A DNA stretch of 64,000 nt from Cantharellus purpuraceus (Eukaryota; Basidiomycota; Agaricomycetes; Cantharellales; Hydnaceae). A model generated the notes under the pieces. That model was given only the letters and a program-made list of their open reading frames with translations, was not told the origin of the DNA and ran no database searches. A program made the translations under genes and the position numbers. The stretch lies in contig JALBUN010000001.1 in assembly GCA_025174535.1 (NCBI GenBank), positions 2,976,001 through 3,040,000 on the forward strand. The letters run 5' to 3'. Shown piece by piece: positions 36,070 to 48,273 of this stretch (positions are counted from its first letter, which is position 1; each line of letters begins with the position of its first letter).

Positions 36070-38944
36070 CTACACATCGAACACGACTTCCATCGGTCGG
36101 AATGCCGTATTCCCTGCAAATATGCGTATCGGCACCATACACTCCACCGTCTCTACACTCATCTCAGCCCATTCTCCGTCCTCTTCCTCCTCTTCCTCCT
36201 CATCCGCGTCATGGTACGTGCCGCTCGCAAACGGACTAAAGATCGCTGTCCATGAGCTCGAACTCTTCCGCCGCGGCGGCTCCGGCGGCGCCGCCCGCAC
36301 GCGCTCCATGGGTGCGAGGCTCTCCGATGCCCGCCACGACATTCCCCACTCTCCCGCTGGCCCGTCTCGTACAAGTCCCCGCACCTCTACCGCCCGTCCT
36401 TTGCCCTTTGCACTCCCCATGCCTGCTGCAACGCTGACCAGCAGACATAGTCGCACTTTCCATTCTAGGCCTCCCGTGCGGCTATTTTGTCCCTGACTTA
36501 CCTCAAACGCTGGACTCGCGTCCGAGGGAATGTCCAACGTAAACGCCACGCGTCGCATGTCCGACACCAAACTCGAGTGATGCTCTGCATGCACGCGCCG
36601 CACAGGTCCTCCAGGCCAAGGTAAGTTTTCATGTGCTTCGAGCATTGCCGACAACTAGAAAGTGGCAAGAATAAGATCCGGTGCATGCATATGAGCCAGA
36701 ATCGTATGTCACTAATCACCTTTAGGACCCTGGACCGGCAGTGTCCTTCATTAAGCTCCACTACCCCTAACACTGTTTCTCCCAGTCGGTATGCCGATTT
36801 TACAAACGTCAACACTGCCACTTTGTCCCCATCCTTGCTCACATCGTATGAAACTGTATCACGTCAGCATGTCACTTTAAGCGAAACGACCGTTCCCACC
36901 CTTTTTTGGATTTCGGGTTATGATTTCCACGGCCTCACGACATCCCGACAATGCGCCACCTTCGCCCGTCTCGTCCGTGGGAGGCTCCAAGTCAAGCTCA
37001 ACCTCTCCCGATAGAAGACGCTGCGCATATGACCGCACGCTTGTGAGAGATCCCCTGGGTTTTGCTATTCAAGAGTGAGTATTATGAGCAAAACATTCCA
37101 ACGTGTCATCCTACCGGGCTTAGCTACGGCCTTGTCGCCCTTGACCTCATCTACTCGGCCAATAGCCGCATTTTCGTGTCGACGGGCTACTGGCCATAGT
37201 AGATCATACGGATATGGTATGCGCCCAACTGCAAAATTAACGTCCGTCAGGAAACGTATGGGCGCATCGATACTGTATGTACATACCTGCGACATGATTA
37301 TACACACGGATGGGTACTCGCATTACCCTGCTTCGTCGACGTTCCGCGTCACCAGACAATGCGGGTGAGCCTACCTGCATAGAAGAAGCAGGTCCTGATG
37401 ACGAAGGGGATACGAAGGGTGTTGATGCGCGACATGTACCAACTATCAATTGGTACGAGAAGCGCATTGCACGGCCTTTGAAAGTTGGGGGAAGGTTTAC
37501 GGGTAGGTCGAGCGTGTACGAATCTGATCTTGGACGTGGTTGCTCGTCAGAGCTTGCGCTGGCACGTGAAGGGGCACGTACAACTCCGGGTCTCGCCTGC
37601 TGCGAGGGCCAGGTCTACCGCCAACATGCTCGGCTGCGTCTCCAGCGTGGGTAATGATTCGTCGCCGTCTTCGTCTTTAACACCTGCAACTGCCGTATTT
37701 CCTCCTGCGACTGGTCTTTTCGTAGCACTGTTACTGGAGGAACTCGATGACGAAAAAAAGCCGAAGAAACCGCTACTGGTACGACGCCGATGAGTTCCTG
37801 ACCCAATGTCAAGTGACCCCCCGCCGACAGCAGCCTTCTTGCGTAGTGCATCACGAAGGTCAAGAAACTCTGGGGAGGTGGGCATGAAGGCAGGATCTAC
37901 ACTTAGTGTCCCTGTAAGTTGCGCATATGCATACAATAGAAGCTCAGTAGAAGGCAGAGTGAATGATGTTGAGAATGCGGTATGTGGAGGGTGCACTCCA
38001 ATACTTCTAACGCGTGGATTGGAAGGCGCTTTACTTGTAGCTAAGGGCAGACCAAGACCTAGAGTCGATGGGTGGCGCCCTTGCGGGTCTTGAGACAGAA
38101 GCGGTAGTGGCTGAGTGGCATCGGACAAGCTAGGATGTTCAGAAGTTGTCGGTGTGCAAGAAATGGCCCCATTTTCCGTGATAGGGTCTAGAGAAATTTG
38201 GAATGAAGAGGCCGAAGCAGTGTTGGGAGTTGATGGAGGATAGGCACTTGGGTGGGAAACGGGTTGAGATGTGATATCGTCAAATACGACGGAATGTTTG
38301 CGTGCATGTGGATGGGATGACGGAAGGGTGTTTACATGCTCTCTTGCGAGAGGAGAAGAAACGCGCGGAGAAGTTGGCGCTACGTCAATGTTAATTTTAC
38401 TCCACGAACATGAACTACACAACATACAAGTCTTCTCAGACTGGGTGCGAGGCATCTGCGGCAGATGCGGAGAACTTGGATCTGAGAGACGCTTAATAAT
38501 GTCCTGTGGTGAAATGTCGACAGACAGCGAACGAGTAACGTTCCTCCGCTTTTTCTCTAGAGCGGCTGCTGTGGCAGTAACTGGCTTTCCGATCAAGCCT
38601 TTGCGTTTAACTGAGTCTTCCGCATCTCCCTCCTTATCCTGGCGTGCTGGAAAAGGCTGCGCAGTCTTTGGTGTTCCAGGGCTGGTGGGAGGACGTGCGA
38701 GCGGCGCCGAGCTGACGGAGTGTGCTGCACGCTTGTGACTTGGGCTGAAAGACCCTGATAGAGAGCGGGTCTGGGAGGAAGGAGCTGCAGAACGCGTGTT
38801 GGTGAAAGTGACTGTGCAAGAAAAAGGCTCGCCAGCAAAGTAAGCAGATTGAGAAGGTTTGACAACGACACGGATACCGGTGCTGGGATCAAAGGATGAT
38901 TGAGCAGGCGAAAGGGAAGATGACGGCTGTCGTGGAGTGTACAT
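36070..38944 (-). CDS. RGP1: Ric1-Rgp1 Golgi GEF complex subunit Rgp1
   Basis: Partner of Ric1 in the complex that activates the Golgi GTPase Ypt6/Rab6 for retrograde transport; arrestin-like fold. Exons 38944-37582, 37523-37287, 37228-37115, 37064-36900, 36853-36720, 36654-36070; 865 aa. N-terminal domain GIRVVVKPSQSAYFAGEPFSCTVTFTN, a long Ser/Pro linker, then the core: TLDLPVNLPPTFKGRAMRFS, YQLIVGTC, RVPIRVYNH, YPYDLLWPV, SKDGDKVAVLTFVKSAYRLG, VLGVVELNE, and the last domain HAEHHSSLVSDMRRVAFTLD with FTLDIPSDASPAFE and VFAGNTAFRP-like IRIFAGNTAFRPMEVVFDV. A GTAAGT at 36501 after PAFE looks like a donor but must be read through, since no acceptor restores frame. Acidic run DEEEEEEEDGE near the end. 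Confidence 0.88.
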
Positions 38945-40137
38945 TGCAATTGTCGTCAAGCATGGGAGTTGGGCTGGCCGTCCAGCGAAGTTATTATGTA
39001 CACAGCAGATCTTTGTTTGGCAATGTGTGTTCTTGGAATTTTCCCTTGCACGCAAAATGTAAACCTCGGGTCCAGCTTTTTTCATACTTATTCATCATTT
39101 CTGGTTGACAATCGTTGCTTACACGACAGCATTCCGATAGTCTGCTGAACAGACCAAGGTCACTGCATTACACACGCGGAAATAAAGCGTCACACGCTGT
39201 AAACGCTTCATTTCATATAACTTGGGATTGCACGCTAGGTATGATCTAGATCAAAGCGTCCCAACATGCACTCTGCCATTGGCCTGTCGCTCTACCACCG
39301 TATCACACAACATCTCGATGCTGCACCCATATCCTACACCTGTCCAAAGTCGCTAATCAGTCCACGCCCTCCAACCACAACTACCAGAAAGTTGGCCATA
39401 TAGATGTTCCATTTCCCTGACTCAAACCGCCACATGTCCCATTATTCCCATAATGTCTTTTCGTCTGTTCCAAAACATCCCTAACTGGACATAGCTAGCG
39501 GTGTTTGACTACTTGAGAAGACTGGACTCGTCAGGGTTGATGCTCTCTATGGCAGATCCAACAACCACGTATGACACAGGAAGAATCCAGCTTTCGAGCG
39601 ACGGCCTGAGCCGTCCAAATCATTGTGACGCGCTCTTGGTAGCTGTATGATCTGCTTTTCCACACCCTTCCCTGAAGCTGAGGCTTTCTACTGCTGCAAT
39701 TTGCTTCATATAGGTCTCTTCGCGACATCCTTCGACCTCAATCAATGAACCCTGGATATATATTAATCAAGCTCATGACCAGTTTCATCCGGATACTAGT
39801 CACACCTCACAGGAGTGGTCAACACATAGTGTTACCAATGAAGCATGTGTTATAATGCGCGATTAATCATTGACTCGCATGCACTCTATTTCAATCCAAT
39901 CCAGGCTCGTATTTCATGACAACGAATTTATAATTTGGCGTTCTGTACTCTTAACCCCTGCAATTTATATCTGTACTCAAAAGCACACTTGCTTGAGAGG
40001 GTCATTCCACATTGCTCCTTATTCTGTCAAAGGTAGTGGACAACGCGACAACTTTCCAATCAGTTAGCTATTACTTGGATTTCCGCAACAGTAGTGCACG
40101 GTGAACGATTATGTAAGAAATACGTCTGTAGGCATTA
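38945..40137. other. RGP1 / TRS33 divergent intergenic region
   Basis: About 1.2 kb with no supportable gene; only short frames with many stops. AT-rich near 39180-39240 and 39840-39990. It serves as the promoter region for both flanking genes. Confidence 0.55.
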
Positions 40138-41119
40138 ATGTCGCTTGCTCCTTCCCAACAGGGATATCGTCCTAATCTCTCTACCTCGTCGCTTGTTACC
40201 CCTTCTCTGTTGGCTCTAACCGATGCACCTTTGTCCCAGAACCAAATTGACGCGAGCGTCCAAGACTACTTTCTCATTGAGCTCATGCACACTCTCCGCC
40301 GTTCGTCCCAAGTCGCGCGAGAAAAGCTCAAAAAGCGAGAAGAGGAAATGCTGGCGAACGGTCTCTTGCCTCCCACTGCTGCTAGTACAGGGAGCGGGAG
40401 CGCAAGTGGACTGGCCTCTACAGGCTTGGGGGGATCGGCGTCGAGAACATCATTGGGAAGTGCTAGTGCCGCTGGAGGTGTAATAGCCAAAGTACCGGCG
40501 AATGAGGAGGAAGAGGCGGTTAGAGTGCGGTTGGAGACCTTGGGTGCGCATGTTGGTGCTAATTTGGCAGAACGGTGCGTGCCTCATACTCTTCCTGGCA
40601 GCATTGACGAACCAAAATCCAAAGTCTATCAGCCGAGCGTGGTCGCTTCACTGATACCCTGGATATTGTCAAGTTCCTCTGCAAAGATATCTGGACAGCG
40701 GTATGGGACAAACAGATAGATAACTTGAGGACAAATCATCGAGTACGTTCGATCTCTTAGTCATGTCTGTCAATGTGTCCGACAATTTCAGGGTGTATAC
40801 GTGCTGCAAGATAATGCTTTCCGACCCATCTTACGTATTTCCTCCTCAGACGGTCCTGCGGACTCACTAAAACGTGCCAAACTTGTATGTTAGCTCTTGG
40901 AAGGTGTAAATCTGTCGTCGCATCTCATTGCGCCGCAGCACACGGCGTTTCCAATAGGTCTATTGCGCGGCGCTCTCGCACGTTTGGGTTTGCAGGGCGT
41001 AGTTGTAGCGGAGATCACGTCTCTTCCTCAATGCAAGTGGATTGGTGCTGATCTAGTCTGTACTTTGGCTAATTTTTCTTTTAGGTACTTTTCAAGTCAA
41101 ATTACCCAAAGGAACATAA
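40138..41119 (+). CDS. TRS33: TRAPP complex subunit Trs33 (TRAPPC6)
   Basis: Bet3-family subunit of the TRAPP tethering complex, the Ypt1/Rab1 exchange factor at the Golgi. Exons 40138-40574, 40625-40742, 40792-40884, 40939-41032, 41085-41119; 258 aa. The core shows [67 protein letters not shown], and [20 protein letters not shown]. It is longer than TRAPPC6 because of an N-terminal tail and a Gly/Ser/Ala-rich insert (about residues 78-120). The last intron (41033-41084) starts with GCAAGT. Using GC as donor restores [16 protein letters not shown] exactly, whereas the nearby GT at 41037 gives a non-conserved tail. Convergent with CSN7, 128 bp between stops. Confidence 0.92.
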
Positions 41120-41247
41120 TGGTTTAATTTGGGACACGGTCGTCGACGAGATTGCGTAGAACGGTAAGGCTGTTGATTTGATTTGGACTAATACGTACAA
41201 TGAGGCAGAACGTGAGATCAGAGCATGAAGCGGGATACGACATGGTT

Positions 41248-42356
41248 TCAAAACCGGTTCCTTTTCCGTACTCCCTTCTGTGAGCCATCCTGTCCGGCTC
41301 TAAGGAAAGGTGTTACATTTATATCGTACGAAGTCCAATTCAACACCCACTTTTTCTTCCTTGCTCCGTCTCCCCACATTCCTGATGCAAGAGGGTCGTC
41401 AACATCCATTCTATCTTCATTTGTTGAATACGTCGGAGGGTAGACTCGTCTACTTCTAAGCGCTGAATGTGATGCATTTTGATTGACGTCGTTGAGAGTC
41501 TTCTGTTGCATTATATTATGGTTTTCTAGAGCCATGGCCTGAGCCGTTTGTGAAGACTGAACAGATAAAATGGTATGGTCGAGTTGTGTCAGTAATGTTG
41601 ACGTCGTATTCGACCTAATGGACGAAGGTCGTCGATAGGTAATATATATTTTGTGAGTACAGTCTTACCATTGCTGGAGTCCCTTCAGCAAGCTCTCGAC
41701 CGCACCGGGCGCGACGTCGCGACCCATGACCCACTCGACTTGAAAATGTTGCTGCTTCTGGTCGAGCTTTCCACGGATGATATCTTGATATATAGCATCA
41801 ATAATGACGTCTTCTAGTGCGCGTATTGAAGGAAGTTCTAATGCAGATTGAAGTTTGGGATAAGGTAGTACCTGAAGCAATTGTCAGATACAGTGAGAAC
41901 GTAAAGTCTAAACGAACTCGTTGCTGCATGGCGAAGGATGCTAGGGTGAGATGTCGTAATTTGGCGATTTGTGCAGCATTAAGTGGAGGATAGGATTCTT
42001 TAAAATCTATGGGAATATATCCGTCAGCCGATTGCAGCCATCCGAAAACATGCAGAAACCCACGGGTATAGTCTTCGTAGGTTTTGTACGAAAATAGCTG
42101 GAGCAAGGAGAGAAAAGGGGCGTGTTGGGGACTTGAAGAGAGCTGATACATCTAACGTATAAGATTGAATTATCTCTGGGACGCTTCTAATACATACCTC
42201 CTGGATGTTTGGTAATTCAAGGAGCTCAGCAAAGACGAAGATACCTGGGGCGGACGTCGCATCTTGGACGAGTTTAGCGGCCGCGGCACCCTTGGCAGAC
42301 TTGGACATGAGCAGGAATGGCTCCAGTCGAGCAGCAGAGTTGCCAAGTTCGAGCAT
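41248..42356 (-). CDS. CSN7: COP9 signalosome subunit 7
   Basis: PCI-domain subunit of the COP9 signalosome, which removes Nedd8 from cullins. Exons 42356-42198, 42151-41918, 41871-41669, 41614-41248; 320 aa. Seen: LEPFLLMSKSAKGAAAAKLV at the N terminus, FVFAELLELPNIQE, the PCI winged helix (LNAAQIAKLRHLTLASFA, LPYPKLQSALELPSIRALED, IRGKLDQKQQHFQVEWVMGRDV), a coiled coil after LLKGLQQW, and a basic C-terminal end KGVRKRNRF. A longer upstream reading frame exists (to 42560), but the ATG at 42356 matches the family start. Filamentous fungi generally retain the full COP9 complex. Confidence 0.93.
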
Positions 42357-43418
42357 GGTAAGGGTAAACCGTATGTCTTTCAGAACTGTGGCGTCACGGT
42401 GGTAATTTTGTTGCCGCGGCAGTGCCGCTTCCGGAAGTATAGTATATACCTCAAGAGGCACTCCCGCGGCACTTGTCCACCCCTCGTAAAAGGAATCCCA
42501 TCCCAGGAATAAGCGTATCCCGGTTGGAAAATCTCTTCCCTTTGATCTAATATTTCTCAATGACTGGATGCTCCATACACCACCCTCAGGGTGCGACGAC
42601 TACGTCCACATCTGATCAAGGTGAACCGCCTTAATCATATTGACATCACTGATGTCTGCAAGCTGCATGGCCCTGATCAATTTGGGAAATTGAGCACGAC
42701 GCTCAACATGAGCCTTGCATGGCTTATGAGGACTTGAGAGGGGAGATGGGCAACCGCAGTAGGTAGAAGAATACAAGGTGTCCCTCAATGAAGAGAGGGA
42801 CTGGGTAGCTCACATGTAAGGCAAGCTAAAGAAACTAAGAGAGGTGCAAAAGTGCCTCTGGAAACAGAAATCAGGCAGTATTTGTTCTATGCAGTATTAC
42901 CACACAGCTGCAGATGTCCTTGTTCAAAATTGGAAGTCAAGGGTGAGAGGTATGCAAATGTTAAACTTGTGTTACACTCTGGAAGATGAGTCTGGAGATG
43001 ATCAGAGTTCAGATTTGGTGTTACACAACTCCAACTCCAAAACTGCTGTGCCTCCCCGGTTGTCAGAATCCTCTGCTCTGTGCCTCAGCACCATCATTGT
43101 CCACGATAGCTTCTCGGTGTGGCAGTGAGGGTTGACACTCTTTTTGAACGGAGCTTCCAAGCGGCATGTGTGGAGCTTCACCGGGGCCTTGCGAACGCTC
43201 CACTGCAGCTTTTGCCATGGCGATCATAGCAAGCGAAACTCAGCTTAAGCTGGTTCCATATACGCCCTAGTATCTTCTTTCTCATGACATATCGTGGCGC
43301 CGGAGCTCGGCCAGCTTCTGCCGTACCCTCGAATTGTATAATTGGATATGCCCAAATCTATGTTTCGCCTAGCTACACGAACTGCAGCCATTGACTACCC
43401 CGCCTATTTGAGTGCCCC
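42357..43418. other. CSN7 / mechanosensitive channel intergenic region
   Basis: About 1 kb without a supportable gene. Frames of 60-94 codons exist on both strands (42600-42788 minus, 42844-43128 plus) but lack recognisable domains, splice structure or conserved blocks. Possibly remains of an inserted element; nothing seen proves this. Confidence 0.45.
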
Positions 43419-46400
43419 ATGGAGGAGCGTGCAAGACCTCTTATCGTGCCTATGGGGCCTACGTCCGATAACACTGAGGCATCGCCGAAGACTGTCGACT
43501 TCGCAGACAGCAGCAACTTCACAACTCTGCATGATCTTCAACATGATGACTCTTGGAGCGATACTGCCACTAACTCAAGTGATGAGTTTTGGGATGGCGC
43601 CGCCAAAGAAGATGGTGTTCTAAAGCCTTCGGAGGTGGCGAGGGCCAAGCGTGGTCGACGACTATACCTCTTTTTCATGAGGCTCTATCGACCCATTCGT
43701 GTTCTACTCGTTGCAATTCTCGGAGCAGGTGTCCTTATAACTCCATTCTTAGTGTTCAGATATTCTTTCCCTCACTCGGTGGCCCGTCCGCATGTCGACG
43801 CATGGTCAATATGGCTCACCATATCATGGGCATGTGGGGCTGCGATATCCATTCTCATTGATCTTGCCCCGCGAATTATTCTGTCATTGATCTTGAACGT
43901 TTTCGGAAAACCACCTGAAAACCTCACAACGGAGTTGGAGGTATGTTGCCTCAACTTGCACCAAGGTTCACTGGGGTCTTACTTATCGATTCTCGTTCAC
44001 CCTCCAGCTTTTCATGGCTGTATCCTTCTGGTCAGTGTGACGTGACTTTTTCTACGGGTTACGATGGCCTGGCTAAGCAGCAATCCCGACACGATCGCTC
44101 TTTAGGTTGAAATTGACGGCTGACGTTGCAGCGTGCTGGATCACCCTCTCTGTCATGCGTGGCATTTTACATCCTCCAGGCAATTATTGGATTTATGTGA
44201 ACCGGACAGTTTCGGTATGACATCCACAGAATGAGTGCAATCTGGCTGTGTTCATGATATATTGATAGGTTCTTTTTGCTGCCTCCATGATCTTACTAGT
44301 CGAGAAAATATTTCTTCAATTTGTTGCCATTCGCTTTCATCGAAAGGCTTTGGCAGTAAGTACACCTTGTATTCTCTTCATGTGTAACAACCTCATGTTG
44401 AATCAAGGATCGCCTCATGGAGAACAAGCTTGCACTCAAGGCCCTGGATAGACTGTCCAACGCCCAACCAGTGCCTTCAAAGAGATTTACATACGGGCGT
44501 AAGAAGCCTCATGGTCACAAGTCGCCTTCCGCGTCTCTATCGGCATCACGTTCCACATCGTATGACGCCTTAAACACTCTGACGGCTTCAGGGGGACCAT
44601 CAACGCACTCTTCCGCTCACGGGCATACGCATCAGATGGATGCAGTTGAGACGACAGAAAAAGACCATCGTCACGGCCACCCGCACCCGCATGATCATGT
44701 GAAATCCAAGGAGAAAAGGCGGAGACGAAAAGCAATGACCAGTGTCATTCTGAATCAAGTCGGAGATGCTATCGGGGCTGTTGCATTGAAGAATTCGAAA
44801 TTTAATCAAGGAGGCGAATTTGGATCGTTGCATTCTGCACGGAAGTTAGCTAGACAATTGTTTGCCACACTCTCGGATAACCATCCTCCCAGAAGTCTAG
44901 TAGTATCAGGTGCGTGTTAGCCGACGTTGCAGCACTTGCCTTCCTCATTCACTGAGGTGTGTAGACTTCTACCCATATTTTCGAACACATGAGGAGGCGG
45001 TTAGTCACTATTTGGGTTTTACATGGAACTTTCGCTTAAATTTTGCTATGCAGGAGGTAGCTTTTCAGCTCATTGACAAAGACGGAAATGGCGATATTGA
45101 GAAACGTGAAATGCGGGAGGCCGTCCAACGCATTTATCGAGAACGCAAAGCTCTCACTGCTAGCTTGAAGGTGCGAGTATTGTGTTTCCGTCTTCTTTTT
45201 TTCAACCGAGCTCTGATTGGCATCGGGCAGGATATCAGCAGTGCTGTTGCCAAGCTAGATGGCGTGCTCTTATTTGTAGTTATTGTTGCCATTGCATTTG
45301 TGGCACTCCTCGTATTTAGTAGGACGAATACTTTGACCTCGCTCGTGCCGTTAGCAACAATCGTCCTCGGATTTTCATTTATCTTCGGTCATTCTGCGCA
45401 GACTTTGTTTGAATCGGCAAGTTCTATGTCCGTTAAAAATGTCAATGTATCTCTACTGATGCAAGTCCTGCGATTACAGCTCATCTTCATTTTCTCTACC
45501 CACGTCTTTGATGTTGGGGATTTAATCATGATCGATGAGCAAGTATGTTAGCGCATCCTGCAGCAACATTTCCCATTAGCTCATGACAACCAGGTCCTTC
45601 TCGTCCGTGAATTTGGACTGTTTTCAACGACGTTCCGAAGGGTAGATGGTCAAGAGATTATAGCTCCCAACGCACTTTTGGCTAAGTATGGGGATTTGTC
45701 TTTGTTTCCTGGGTACTCTCTAACACTTATGCTGTGCCACTTTCAGCAATAAACTCATCCACAACCTAAGACGGAGTAGCTCCATGTAAGTCCCGTGTGG
45801 TCGGCAGGTCCTTTATAGTGCTGATTGATGTGTTGTAGGTGGGAAACTACAGTGTTGAACATTGGCTATGAAACACCTCTGGAGGTATGTCACAGCGTTA
45901 AAAAAAAGCCACATTGTTCTTGCAACTCAATGGCCCCATCCAGGCTGTGGAGCAGCTCAAGGTGTGCTTTTAAGGTACATGGTAGCAGCCCTCATTGAGC
46001 TAATTAATGATTTACAGATACGTCTGAGAAACTATGTTACAACCAATAATCGTGATTGGCTCGACTGCGCGGTCAATATCGATAAGATGGAATTTCAAAA
46101 TGCCATCTTCCTGACTATTGGCATGCAACGTATTTTTTGTTCATTTCTCCAAGACATTTTCCAACCTGACCGATTGCCTTTGCCTCCAGACAAAAGCAAC
46201 TGGCAGGATTGGGGGGGTAGATGGGAGCGCAGAACAGCCCTCATGCGCCATTTAAAAACCGTGCTTGAAGAGCTCGAGATTGGGTATTCCAAGCCTCTGC
46301 AACCAGTTGTACTCCATCCGTCCTCGGCTCTGTCTGCTCTGCGTGCATCCCAATTTGTGCGTAGCCGCACCACTTCAGATGCTGGTACACTGGGAAATGT

Positions 46401-46428
46401 TGGTGGATTTATGGCTGCACAACGTTGA
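43419..46428 (+). CDS. MscS-family mechanosensitive channel with EF hand (Msy1/Msy2 type)
   Basis: Fungal calcium-regulated MscS-like channel; the fission-yeast relatives sit in ER membranes and control calcium on hypo-osmotic shock. Exons: 43419-43940, 44008-44030, 44106-44214, 44269-44355, 44408-44909, 44965-44999, 45054-45170, 45231-45542, 45594-45685, 45747-45785, 45839-45884, 45944-45961, 46018-46129, 46190-46428; 750 aa. Several N-terminal transmembrane helices (LLVAILGAGVLITPFLVF, IWLTISWACGAAISILIDL), a His-rich polar linker, the EF hand DKDGNGDIEKREMREAV (about residues 432-450), two more helices (LLFVVIVAIAFVALLVF, LVPLATIVLGFSFIFG), then the MscS domain: FDVGDLIMIDEQ, VREFGLFSTTFRRVDGQ, IIAPNALLANKLIHNLRRS. 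Exons of 18 and 23 nt are present. The start is the first in-frame ATG, giving an acidic cytoplasmic tail. Confidence 0.93.
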
Positions 46429-46586
46429 GCTCCGCCAGGATCAACCCTCCCAGTTGGTTTAGACAGCCGCTAGGGCTGAGAAGAATGCACCTCCGGATAC
46501 TAGACAAGGACTTCTTAATAAATGGTGAAGGTTGGTGACTAGAACAACAGTCGGATAAGAGTTGGACAGGAGTAATATAAAGACAC

Positions 46587-47045
46587 TTACATTGCTCCTC
46601 TTTCTTTCAGCATCAGTTGAACGCTCACACTCATTGTCACATTGAGATGTGGTGTATGTGACCGCTTCAAGCTGAGTACCAGAATCAGTGTATGTCCAGG
46701 AACATGATTCGAGAGGCGCACAAGTTCTTTCCTTCCAAAGCTTGCTGCAGTTGTCCCGCGTCGCCTAGCGCGTTCGATGCCAAGTCTTCCAGCGTGGAAA
46801 GCTTGTCGTACTAGTCTCGAAGAGGCATTGAGTGGTCCGCCGTTTGTAGCTTGTCGCGTAGCTGCCTCCTTGGCATACTCTCGTTTGATCTCGACAACGC
46901 CGACGAGCCTGGGGATGATGATAGTCGATCGGGCAATTTTTGGCTTCTTTTTGGCAGGTTCGTCAACTGACGCGTCTTCCACGGCGTTTGTGTCACGCTC
47001 GGGTTGAGGCGCGTACCTGCCATCACACTGAGGAACGGGATGCAA
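46587..47045 (-). CDS. Unrecognised basic protein, gene model incomplete
   Basis: An open frame of about 150 codons containing a nuclear-signal-like AKKKPKIARS followed by STIIIPRLVGVVEIKREYAK, then Arg-rich sequence. The frame has no proper ATG of its own. A CAG acceptor lies just upstream (47065) and a strong CAG/GTACGC donor at about 47001, and a GTAAGT donor follows AM at the 3' end, so this is probably part of a multi-exon gene whose ends I cannot place. Other frames here are also open for short stretches, and the intron choice is unresolved. I do not recognise the family. Confidence 0.3.
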   Translation of the reverse strand: MHPVPQCDGRYAPQPERDTNAVEDASVDEPAKKKPKIARSTIIIPRLVGVVEIKREYAKEAATRQATNGGPLNASSRLVRQAFHAGRLGIERARRRGTTAASFGRKELVRLSNHVPGHTLILVLSLKRSHTPHLNVTMSVSVQLMLKERGAM

Positions 47046-47065
47046 TCCATCGTTCTTGACTCTGG

Positions 47066-48273
47066 GACAATTCGTTAATTATATATGTCAACATATATAT
47101 AATAAATGGAGCACAATTAAATTGAGCGACAAAATTCGGTGCTTGGGAGCACGCGGTGATTCGGGATCCTCTGGGGATACATGGCGAGGTCGGGATTGTC
47201 GATCGAATAAAGTGTTGATTCCCCCAATAGAAACTCAGAACAACGGATCACAAGAAATGTGACCATGCCGGCACCGTACATACAGAACCGCACGGCCACG
47301 TTTTGCATACAACCATTTGTGACAGTTCTGGATGTCAGATGCTATTAACATCCGGCTGGTGTAAACCGACAATGATGACTAACCGAAACCCAAAAATCAG
47401 GAGAGGTTTTGCTCAGATTGACGCCAACTTGCTGCCCAATGCTGTGAGTGGCATCGACAAGACTCAAAACATTTTCCTCCAGGAAAATTTGAGCCATCTT
47501 GGCAGTACACATCCTGGGTTGCTAACGATGACATCAATAGTAGCTACTACGGAAATGTGCTCTCAAACCGCCGTGAATGATAGCATGGGTTGTAGGGAAT
47601 GTGAGTGTCATGTTGGAGATCTTGGGGGTGAGGTAGAAGGTCGTGAATGTACTACGACCCTTCTAATGACTTCTAGGGAAAGGAGGAAGCAGACGTCGTG
47701 TCGGAGGAGGAGGGGATCGTCTAAGCTATCGACAGGCTTCGGCTATGGACTGCACCACCCTGAGAGAACGATATATACTACTTATTGTGGGTGTTTGTAG
47801 ACGCTCGATCTAGGGCCCTCGATCTAATTCCAACACCCGGCAATAACGAAGCGAGAGTCCCGTATGCAAGTGTGAATATGGCAGCATCAATCTCAGTCGA
47901 ACGAAGCCCTGTTCGGCTTCTCTGGAGAAAGCACGTGATATAATGAGTTCGGACTTCGTAGACTTGGAAGTGACCAACGGACCAGCCAACCACCAAGTCG
48001 TAGTGAGGCCCAAAACGTATTCTCTACCGTACATGTATCTGCCCTACCTACTTATATGCCATACGAGGGTCCAACTTCGCTTCGACCGACTCGAGAACTG
48101 TCATTCATAGCCATAGTACTTGCATAGTGGTCCATGTAATTTGGGAGTCATTCTGGACTTGGAAATATCCGCCTGCTTCGTGGCACTTTCGAGTTCGTAC
48201 GCGACACTCACTAGAGCTCTATTACCTCGGCGGACAGGTGATCTAGACGTCCACAGACTGTGTAGTATGTACT
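47066..48273. other. Stretch without a supportable gene
   Basis: A plus-strand frame at 47303-47800 and minus-strand frames at 47778-48034 are open but show no domain, no conserved block and no consistent splice pattern. A short AT-rich hairpin (ATATATGT CA ACATATAT) lies near 47080-47100. I see nothing else. Confidence 0.45.

Noticed and set aside
36464..36501. Intron starting GTAAGT in the last RGP1 exon
   Set aside because: The nearest AG would make a 37-nt intron and breaks the frame into GLEWKV; reading through keeps the family sequence.
42844..43128. 94-codon plus-strand frame beside CSN7
   Set aside because: No known domain or TE motif; could not be distinguished from chance or a very old relic.
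47303..47800. 165-codon plus-strand frame
   Set aside because: No recognisable domain, odd composition and no conserved block; the frame appears to be chance.
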